Part shown: positions 22,163-28,069 of the stretch, one piece after another
Layout: every line of letters starts with the position of its first letter
How positions within the stretch are numbered: position 1 is the first letter of the stretch
Assembly: GCA_050742415.1 (NCBI GenBank)
Contig: JBOGIF010000003.1
Coordinates: 1 to 28,069 of the forward strand
Direction: 5' to 3'
DNA: 28,069 bases
Source of the DNA: JBOGIF01 sp050742415
GTDB taxonomy: Bacteria; Actinomycetota; Acidimicrobiia; Acidimicrobiales; AC-14
The notes under the pieces: generated by a model
Told to the model about the DNA's origin: nothing
The model's input: the letters and a program-made list of their open reading frames with translations, nothing else
Databases searched by the model: none
Made by a program: the position numbers and the translations under genes

Positions 22163-22393
22163 CAGGGAGTCGTCAAGTCCTACGATCCGGGCACTGGTGA
22201 GGGCGTGCTTCTGCGCGACCTGGACCGCTCAGAGTACGACCTGGCTCCCGGAGCGCTGGCCGGCACCGTCTTCCGGATGCTGCGCCAGGGCCAGCGTGTC
22301 GTCTTCGACCTCGACGGCGCCGGTCGGGCCATCGGCCTGCGACTGGGCTCCGAGGTCGACATGGGCACGCCCGGGTTCCCGCCCCGCGCCTGA
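22160..22393 (+). CDS. Small cold-shock-like (OB-fold) protein
   Basis: The 77-residue product begins MQGVVKSYDPGTGEGVLLRD, close in pattern to the first strands of cold-shock domains, and ends with GQRVVFDLDGAGRAIGLRL, like their last strands. The aromatic residues of the RNA-binding motifs (GFGF and VFVH) are absent: it has GEGVLL and YDLAPG instead. Nucleic acid binding is therefore uncertain, and the Arg-poor surface would need testing. The start is TTG 22160, with AAGGGGG 5 nt upstream; a reading starting at the internal GTG would lose the first strand. It ends 27 nt before pckG, so the two may be co-transcribed. Confidence 0.7.
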   Translation: MQGVVKSYDPGTGEGVLLRDLDRSEYDLAPGALAGTVFRMLRQGQRVVFDLDGAGRAIGLRLGSEVDMGTPGFPPRA

Positions 22394-22420
22394 CCAGGCC
22401 CGTCCAGAAGGGGTTCCGAG

Positions 22421-24223
22421 ATGCCTGAGACCACGAACAACAAGCTGCTCGCCTGGGTCGACGAGGTCGCCGCCCTCTGCAAGCCCGACCGGGTCGAGTG
22501 GTGCGACGGCTCGCAGGAGGAGTACGACCGCCTCTGCCATCTCCTCGTTGCGCAGGGGACCTTGACTCCGCTGGACGAGGGGCTGAGGCCGAACAGCTAC
22601 TGGGCGACCTCCGACCCCGCCGACGTGGCCCGGGTGGAGGACCGAACCTTCATCTGCTCGCAGCGCCAGATCGACGCCGGGCCCACCAACAACTGGCGCG
22701 ACCCGGTGGAGATGAAGGCCCAACTCACGAGCCTGTTCGACGGCTCCATGAAGGGCCGCACAATGTACGTGGTGCCGTTCAGCATGGGCCCGGTGGGTTC
22801 GCCCATCGCTCACATCGGCGTGGAGCTGACCGACTCGCCGTATGTGGCCGCCAACATGCGGATCATGACCCGCATGGGCCAGCACGTGCTCGACACCCTG
22901 GGCGACGGGCACTTCGTGCCGTGCCTACATTCGGTGGGCGCGCCCCTGGAGCCGGGGCAGGCCGACGTGGCCTGGCCGTGCAACGCCGACAACAAGTACA
23001 TCGTCCACTTTCCCGAAGAGCGCTCGATCTGGTCCTTCGGGTCGGGCTACGGCGGCAACGCCCTGCTCGGGAAGAAGTGCTTCGCCTTGCGGATCGCCTC
23101 GGTGATGGCCCGCGACGAGGGATGGCTGGCCGAGCACATGCTCATCCTCAAGCTCACCTCCGACGCCGGCGAGACCCGCTACGTCACCGCTGCCTTCCCG
23201 TCCGCCTGCGGCAAGACCAACCTGGCCATGCTGGTCCCGACCATCCCGGGATGGACGGTCGAGACCGTCGGCGACGACATCTGCTGGATGAAGTTCGGCG
23301 ACGACGGACAGCTCTACGCCATCAACCCCGAGGCCGGCTTCTTCGGGGTGGCCCCGGGCACGTCGGACAAGACCAACCCCAACGCCATGCGCACGCTCGA
23401 GCGCGACTGCCTGTTCACCAACACCGCCCTCACCGACGACGGCGACGTGTGGTGGGAGGACATGACCGATGAGCCGCCCGCCCACCTGACGGATTGGAAG
23501 CGCCAGGACTGGACCCCGGCCTCGGGCACCCCGGCCGCCCACCCCAACGCCCGGTTCACGGCCCCCGCCGCCCGGTGCCCGTCGATCGCCGCCGAGTGGG
23601 AGGACCCGAAGGGCGTCCCGATCTCGGCGATCCTCTTCGGCGGCCGGCGCTCGACGGTGGTTCCTCTGGTGCACGAGGCCTTCGACTGGCAGCACGGCGT
23701 GTTCCTGGGCTCGATCATGGCCTCGGAGACCACCGCCGCCCAAGCCGGGGCGGTCGGCAAGCTCCGCCGCGATCCCTTCGCCATGCTGCCCTTCTGCGGC
23801 TACAACATGGCCGACTACCTGGGCCACTGGCTCGACGTCGGCCGGGCCGCCCCCGATCCCGAGAAGCTTCCCCGCCTCTACTACGTCAACTGGTTCCGCA
23901 AGAGCCCCGAGGGTAAGTGGCTCTGGCCCGGGTTCGGCGAGAACAGCCGGGTCCTGGCCTGGGTCTTCGGGCGCATCACCGGCGAGGTGGAGGCCACCGA
24001 GACCGCCATCGGCCTGCTCCCCGGCCCCGGGGGCATCAACACCGACGGCCTCGACATCTCGGCCGAGGACCTCGACGAGCTGCTGCGGGTCGATACCGAT
24101 GAGTGGCGGGCGGAGATCGCCTCGATCGAGGACCACTACCGCGACCTCGGCGAGCGCCTCCCCAGAGCACTGCGCGACGAGCTCGACGCGCTGGCCAAGC
24201 GCCTCAGCGACAGCCCGGCCTAG
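22421..24223 (+). CDS. pckG: Phosphoenolpyruvate carboxykinase (GTP), PckG
   Basis: PckG converts oxaloacetate and GTP to phosphoenolpyruvate and CO2, the main entry into gluconeogenesis, and can act in reverse. The 600 residues match the GTP-dependent type: the kinase P-loop FPSACGKTN (259-267) with the reactive Cys263, the PFSMGPVGSP segment, WSFGSGYGGNAL, the metal-binding VGDDICWM and the later FGGRRS motif, plus FCGYNMADYL. The start ATG has AAGGGG with 7 nt spacing. It follows the cold-shock-like gene by 27 nt and is convergent with dapB, from which it is separated by 6 nt. Confidence 0.98.
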   Translation: MPETTNNKLLAWVDEVAALCKPDRVEWCDGSQEEYDRLCHLLVAQGTLTPLDEGLRPNSYWATSDPADVARVEDRTFICSQRQIDAGPTNNWRDPVEMKAQLTSLFDGSMKGRTMYVVPFSMGPVGSPIAHIGVELTDSPYVAANMRIMTRMGQHVLDTLGDGHFVPCLHSVGAPLEPGQADVAWPCNADNKYIVHFPEERSIWSFGSGYGGNALLGKKCFALRIASVMARDEGWLAEHMLILKLTSDAGETRYVTAAFPSACGKTNLAMLVPTIPGWTVETVGDDICWMKFGDDGQLYAINPEAGFFGVAPGTSDKTNPNAMRTLERDCLFTNTALTDDGDVWWEDMTDEPPAHLTDWKRQDWTPASGTPAAHPNARFTAPAARCPSIAAEWEDPKGVPISAILFGGRRSTVVPLVHEAFDWQHGVFLGSIMASETTAAQAGAVGKLRRDPFAMLPFCGYNMADYLGHWLDVGRAAPDPEKLPRLYYVNWFRKSPEGKWLWPGFGENSRVLAWVFGRITGEVEATETAIGLLPGPGGINTDGLDISAEDLDELLRVDTDEWRAEIASIEDHYRDLGERLPRALRDELDALAKRLSDSPA

Positions 24224-24226
24224 AAC

Positions 24227-24236
24227 CCTCTAGAGG
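24227..24236. other. Palindrome between pckG and dapB
   Basis: CCTCTAGAGG is a perfect 10-bp palindrome that includes the dapB stop codon and lies 3 nt after the pckG stop. It is too short for a normal terminator and leaves no loop, so the two genes have no clear terminator between them. Confidence 0.3.
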
Positions 24237-25021
24237 TCGAGCAGGGCGTCGAGCCCGACGGTCAGGCCGGGGTGGTCGGCCACCGCCTTCACCGCGAGGA
24301 TCACGCCCGGCATGAACGACTCCCGGTCGTAGGAGTCGTGGCGGATCGAAAGGCTCTGGCCGGTGGTGCCAAGGAGCACCTCCTGGTGGGCCACCAGGCC
24401 GCGCAAGCGCACGGAGTGAATATGGATGCCGGCCGGCCCTGGCCCGCCGCGGGCCCCGGACAGCACCTCTCGTTCAGTCGGGTCCGTGGTCCATCGCGGC
24501 GACGCCGCCGCCATGCGCTCGGCCGTGAGCATCGACGTGCCGGAGGGGGCGTCGACCTTGCGGTCGTGGTGCAGCTCGATGATCTCGGCGCTGTCGAACC
24601 ACGGCGCGGCCAGCTCGGCGAAGCGGATCATCAGCACCGCGCCGATGGCGAAGTTGGGGGCGACGAAGCAGTTGCTGGCCGTGAATGCCGCTGCCAGGCC
24701 GACGAGGTCGTCGGGGCTCCAACCGGTCGTGCCCACCACCGCGTGCAACCCGTGGGCGGCACACCAGCCGAGGTTGTCCCGGGCGGCGTCGAGGTGGGTG
24801 AAGTCCACCGCCACCTGAGCTCGCGCCTCCTCCAGAGCGTTGGCATCCCGAGAGCAGAGGACGCCACCCACCTCCGCCCCGGTGACCTTGCGGAGGTCGA
24901 TGCCGGCGTGCGATGGATCGACGCCGGCCACCAGCTCCAAGTCGGGGTCGGCGGCGACGGCCCGGCACACGGTGGAGCCCATCCGGCCGCCGGCGCCGAA
25001 GACCCCGACCCGAACGGTCAT
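24230..25021 (-). CDS. dapB: 4-Hydroxy-tetrahydrodipicolinate reductase DapB
   Basis: DapB reduces the product of DapA with NAD(P)H in lysine and diaminopimelate synthesis, feeding the peptidoglycan. The 263 residues have the nucleotide loop VFGAGGRMGSTV (7-18), the VDFTH strand, VGTTGW, FAIGAVLM and the substrate motif ELHHDRKVDAPSGT with the catalytic His pair and Lys. The ATG is 5 nt after the M16 peptidase stop. The pnp, M16 peptidase, dapB order is a frequent actinobacterial arrangement. Confidence 0.97.
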   Translation of the reverse strand: MTVRVGVFGAGGRMGSTVCRAVAADPDLELVAGVDPSHAGIDLRKVTGAEVGGVLCSRDANALEEARAQVAVDFTHLDAARDNLGWCAAHGLHAVVGTTGWSPDDLVGLAAAFTASNCFVAPNFAIGAVLMIRFAELAAPWFDSAEIIELHHDRKVDAPSGTSMLTAERMAAASPRWTTDPTEREVLSGARGGPGPAGIHIHSVRLRGLVAHQEVLLGTTGQSLSIRHDSYDRESFMPGVILAVKAVADHPGLTVGLDALLDL

Positions 25022-25026
25022 GTTCC

Positions 25027-26274
25027 TTACGCGACCCGTGCGGTGAAGTCGGCCTCCCGGAAGGGGCCGACCACGGCCAGCGAGCGCTCCCCGGCCACGA
25101 CCCGCTCGACCACTCGGCGCACGTCGCTCTGGGATACCGCGTCGGTGCGAGCCACCAGCTCGTCGAAGGAGAGCACCTCGCCGTTCACCAGCTGGCTGCG
25201 GCCGAGGCGGGTCATGCGGCCCCCCGAGTCCTCCAGCGAGAGAGCCAGCGAGCCCTTGATGTGGCCCTTGGCGAGGGCCAGCTCCCGGTCGGAGATGTCC
25301 TCCTGGCAGAGGCGGTCGAGCTCGGCGTCGATCAGGCCCAGGACCTCCACAGCTCGCTCCGGAGCGGTGCCGGCGTAGACGGCAAAAGCCCCGGTCTCGA
25401 GGTAGGCAGCCCGGTAGGAGTACACGGAGTAGACCAGCCCACGCTTCTCGCGGATCTCCTGGAACAGGCGGCTGGCCATGCCGCCGCCCAGCACCTGATC
25501 GAGCACGGTGAGGGCGAAACGGTCCGAGTCCCCGCGGGTAAGGCCTCGCATGCCGACGACGATGTGGGCCTGCTCGGTCGGGCGGTTCACCACCGCGACT
25601 GGGCGGGGCGGCAGGAGCTGGGGCACCACCCGGGGCGGAGCCTGGCCCGAGCCGGTGCCGAACCGCCTCTCGATGCCGGCCACCACCGAGTCGTGGTCGA
25701 GCCGTCCGGCGATCGCCACCACGATGCTCGCCGGCCGGTAGCGGGACCGGAAGTAGGCGGCGATGTCGTCCCGCGCCATGGCCGTGATCGTGTCGCGGTC
25801 GCCCAGTACCTCACGACCCAGGGGGTGGCCCGGGTACAGCGCCTCGTGGAGCACCTCGTGCACGAGGTCCGACGGCTCGTCGGCGTGCATGTTGATCTCC
25901 TCGAGGATGACCTGGCGCTCGGCCTCGACCTCGTCGGGGCGAAAGGCCGGGTCCGACATGATGTCGGAGAGGATGTCGAGGCCCAGGTCGAGGTCGGTGT
26001 GGATCAGCCGCGTGTAGAAGGCGGTGTACTCCTGGGTGGTGAAGGCGTTCATGTCGCCGCCCACCGCTTCGATCGCCTCGGCGATGTCACGGGCGCTGCG
26101 GGTGGTCGTCCCCTTGAACAGCAGGTGTTCGAGGAAGTGCGACGCCCCCGCCTCGGACGCCGACTCGTCACGCGAGCCGGCGTCGACCCAGAAACCGACG
26201 GCCACCGAGTGGGCGCCGGGCATGGCCTCGGTGACCACCTGCACGCCGTTGGCCAGACAGGTGGAACGGATCAA
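25027..26274 (-). CDS. M16 zinc peptidase (processing-peptidase family)
   Basis: This is a metallopeptidase of the mitochondrial-processing-peptidase-like family, with an inverted zinc motif HFLEH (46-50) and a third ligand at about Glu126 (VILEEI). RGLVYSVYSY late in the sequence supplies the Arg/Tyr motif of the C-terminal half. At 415 residues it is the single-chain bacterial size. It has no signal peptide, so it is probably cytoplasmic; the substrate is unknown. The start is TTG 26274, 4 nt after the pnp stop; a reading further upstream would overlap pnp and adds Pro/Arg-rich residues with no family match. Co-transcription with pnp is likely. Confidence 0.93.
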   Translation of the reverse strand: MIRSTCLANGVQVVTEAMPGAHSVAVGFWVDAGSRDESASEAGASHFLEHLLFKGTTTRSARDIAEAIEAVGGDMNAFTTQEYTAFYTRLIHTDLDLGLDILSDIMSDPAFRPDEVEAERQVILEEINMHADEPSDLVHEVLHEALYPGHPLGREVLGDRDTITAMARDDIAAYFRSRYRPASIVVAIAGRLDHDSVVAGIERRFGTGSGQAPPRVVPQLLPPRPVAVVNRPTEQAHIVVGMRGLTRGDSDRFALTVLDQVLGGGMASRLFQEIREKRGLVYSVYSYRAAYLETGAFAVYAGTAPERAVEVLGLIDAELDRLCQEDISDRELALAKGHIKGSLALSLEDSGGRMTRLGRSQLVNGEVLSFDELVARTDAVSQSDVRRVVERVVAGERSLAVVGPFREADFTARVA

Positions 26275-26278
26275 AGGC

Positions 26279-28069
26279 CTACCGCCGCCCGCCGCCACCG
26301 CCGCTGCGGCGGCCCCGGTCGGAGTTGCGGCGCGGGCCGTCACCCCTGCCCTCGGGGCGGGAGGCGGACGCCACCGGCGCCGGCCCCAGGTCGCCGAACT
26401 GCGACCGGGCCTCGCCCTCGAAGCTGTCCTCGAAGGACACGTAGGCCCTGTCTCCATCGGCGCCTGCTGGCGCCGCGGCAGCTGCCGCCGGCACTGGCGC
26501 GCCCCTGCTCTCCTGCGGGGCATCGGGTGCGTCGGACGCGTCCTCGTCGCCCACCGGTGAGAGGGCCACCTTGCCGCCCGGGTCCACGTCGTCGACCCGG
26601 ACGGTCACGTCCTGGCCCAGGGTGAGGACATCTTCCACCCGCTCGACACGCTTGCCCCGGCCCAGCTTGGAGATGTGGAGGAGGCCGTCGCGGCCCGGCA
26701 GGATGTTGATGAAGGCGCCGAACTTGGTGATGTTGACGACCTTGCCGGTGTAGACGTCGCCCACCGCCGCGGTGGGCGGGTTCATGATCAGCTCGATGCG
26801 GCGGCGGGCCTCGGCGACGGCAGCGCCGTCCTTGGCCCCGATCGTCACGGTGCCGACCATGCCGTCGTCGTCGACGTTGATGTCGGCCCCGGTCTCCTGC
26901 TGCATGGCGTTGATGACCTTGCCCTTGGGGCCGATGACCTCGCCGATCTTGTCGATCGGGATCGTGAGGCTCACGATCTTCGGGGCGTTCGGCCCGACCT
27001 CGGGCCGAGGCTCGGCGATCGCCGCACGCATGACCTCGAGCACCTTCATGCGGGCGTCGCGGGCCTGGGTGAGAGCCCCGGCGAGTACGTCGGCGGGGAG
27101 GCCGGCGATCTTGGTGTCGAGCTGGAGGGCGGTCACGAAGTCCGCGGTTCCCGCCACCTTGAAGTCCATGTCGCCGAACGCGTCCTCGGCACCAAGGATG
27201 TCGGTGAGAGTCGTGTAACGGCCTTCGGCGAACACCAGGCCCATGGCGATCCCTGCCACCGGCGCCTTGATCGGCACGCCCGCGTCCATGAGGGCGAGTG
27301 TCGACCCGCACACCGACGCCATCGAGGTGGAGCCGTTGGACGACATGCAGTCGGAGACGCACCTCAACGTGTAGGGGAACTCCTCCACCGGGGGGACCAC
27401 CGGCAGCAGGGCACGTTCGGCCAGCAGGCCGTGGCCGATCTCCCGGCGCTTGGGGCCGCGCATGAAGCCGGTCTCGCCGGTGGCGAAGGGCGCCATGTTG
27501 TAGTGGTGCATGTAGCGCTTGGAGTCGTCGATGCCGATGGTGTCGAGCATCTGCTCCATACGCGGCATGCCCAGCGTGGCCACGCTGAGGACCTGCGTCT
27601 CACCCCGTTGGAACAGCCCGGACCCGTGGGCGGTGGGCAGCAGGCCGACTTCGGCCGAGAGCGGCCGGATGTCGGTGGTGCCCCGGCCGTCGATGCGGAC
27701 GCCGTCCTCCACTATGCGGCGGCGGACGATCTTCTTCTGCAAAGCGCGGACGGCGGCCTTGACCTCCTTCTCCCGCCCCTCGAACTCCGCGGCGAGCTGG
27801 GCACCGATGTCGGCCGAGGCCGCATCGGTGGCGGCGTTGCGCTCGGCCTTGGACAGGATGATGCTGGCCTTGGCGACAGCGTCGGCGCCCACCTCGGTGA
27901 CCCGATCGAGCACGTCGTCGCCGTAGTCCACCTGCACCGCGTACTGCATGGGCGCCCTGGGGCCGCCGATCTTGGCCACCAGCTCGTTCTGCAGCTCGAT
28001 CGACTCGAGGATCCAGCGCTTGGCCGCCTCGATGCCCTCGGCGATCACCTCCTCGGTGACCTTGGGAGC
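26279..28069 (-). CDS. pnp: Polyribonucleotide nucleotidyltransferase (PNPase), 5' end missing
   Basis: PNPase degrades RNA from the 3' end by phosphorolysis and is part of the RNA-turnover machinery. The gene runs off the window, so the first RNase PH domain is largely missing; 596 residues remain. Present are the linker helices, the second RNase PH domain (GLFQRGETQVLS, then SSNGSTSMASVCG), the KH domain (IPIDKIGEVIGPKGKVI), the S1 domain (GKVVNITKFGAFINI, DGLLHISK) and an unusual C-terminal tail of about 85 residues rich in Ala, Asp and Pro, ending in an Arg/Gly-rich GRRSGGGGGRR. A GTG at 28048 lies inside the domain and is not the start. The usual neighbour rpsO would be off the window. 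Confidence 0.97.
   Translation of the reverse strand, partial: APKVTEEVIAEGIEAAKRWILESIELQNELVAKIGGPRAPMQYAVQVDYGDDVLDRVTEVGADAVAKASIILSKAERNAATDAASADIGAQLAAEFEGREKEVKAAVRALQKKIVRRRIVEDGVRIDGRGTTDIRPLSAEVGLLPTAHGSGLFQRGETQVLSVATLGMPRMEQMLDTIGIDDSKRYMHHYNMAPFATGETGFMRGPKRREIGHGLLAERALLPVVPPVEEFPYTLRCVSDCMSSNGSTSMASVCGSTLALMDAGVPIKAPVAGIAMGLVFAEGRYTTLTDILGAEDAFGDMDFKVAGTADFVTALQLDTKIAGLPADVLAGALTQARDARMKVLEVMRAAIAEPRPEVGPNAPKIVSLTIPIDKIGEVIGPKGKVINAMQQETGADINVDDDGMVGTVTIGAKDGAAVAEARRRIELIMNPPTAAVGDVYTGKVVNITKFGAFINILPGRDGLLHISKLGRGKRVERVEDVLTLGQDVTVRVDDVDPGGKVALSPVGDEDASDAPDAPQESRGAPVPAAAAAAPAGADGDRAYVSFEDSFEGEARSQFGDLGPAPVASASRPEGRGDGPRRNSDRGRRSGGGGGRR

Noticed and set aside
28046..28048. GTG as the start of pnp
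   Set aside because: The frame stays open to the window edge and the missing N-terminal RNase PH domain must lie beyond it.

Overview
The window is dense, GC-rich (about 70% by eye) actinobacterial chromosome. It carries the Pup-proteasome system (prcA, prcB, pup, dop and the ring ATPase ARC/Mpa), a GTP-dependent PEP carboxykinase, a MarP-like membrane serine protease and a holin-X-like membrane protein. This combination points to Actinomycetota. The gene order and divergence would suit a lineage such as Acidimicrobiia, but that placement is inference. There is no tRNA, rRNA, CRISPR array or insertion sequence, and no gene-free stretch above 150 bases.

Region 1 (1-5640, minus strand) is one operon: arc, dop, pup, a small exported NTR/TIMP-like protein, prcB and prcA. 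Pup is made with a C-terminal Gln, deamidated by Dop, unfolded by ARC and delivered to the 20S core. The unusual piece is the secreted protein between pup and prcB. Region 2 (5641-6078) has a divergent promoter region and a plus-strand ferredoxin with an Asp in the cluster motif, closed by a hairpin facing msrB.

Region 3 (6088-20157, minus strand) is a long, tightly packed series. Read in its transcribed direction it runs fakA-like, recG, a Panacea/DUF4065 gene, rsmD, coaD, a SepIVA/DivIVA-like coiled-coil gene, DUF177, rpmF, plsX, an acyl-CoA synthetase, dacB, three small genes (two clearly membrane), trmI, a marP-like protease and msrB. FakA and PlsX meet at acyl-phosphate, linking fatty-acid scavenging to phospholipid synthesis; the SepIVA-like and DacB proteins add envelope and septum functions. 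The Panacea gene has lower GC than its neighbours and breaks the recG-rsmD junction, so it looks acquired.

Region 4 (20158-28069) has rpmB on the plus strand, convergent with thiD-thiL. thiL is divergent from a small cold-shock-like gene followed by pckG. After that come dapB, an M16 zinc peptidase and pnp (cut by the window edge) on the minus strand, in the transcribed order pnp, M16, dapB.

Almost half the genes (14 of 31 with a visible start) use GTG or TTG, and many neighbours overlap by 4 nt or are separated by under 15 nt, so translational coupling is widespread. Apart from the added NTR-like, Panacea and acyl-CoA synthetase genes this is mostly conserved housekeeping DNA. I did not find a convincing new multi-gene system; the best leads are the NTR-like gene in the proteasome operon and the orphan Panacea gene.
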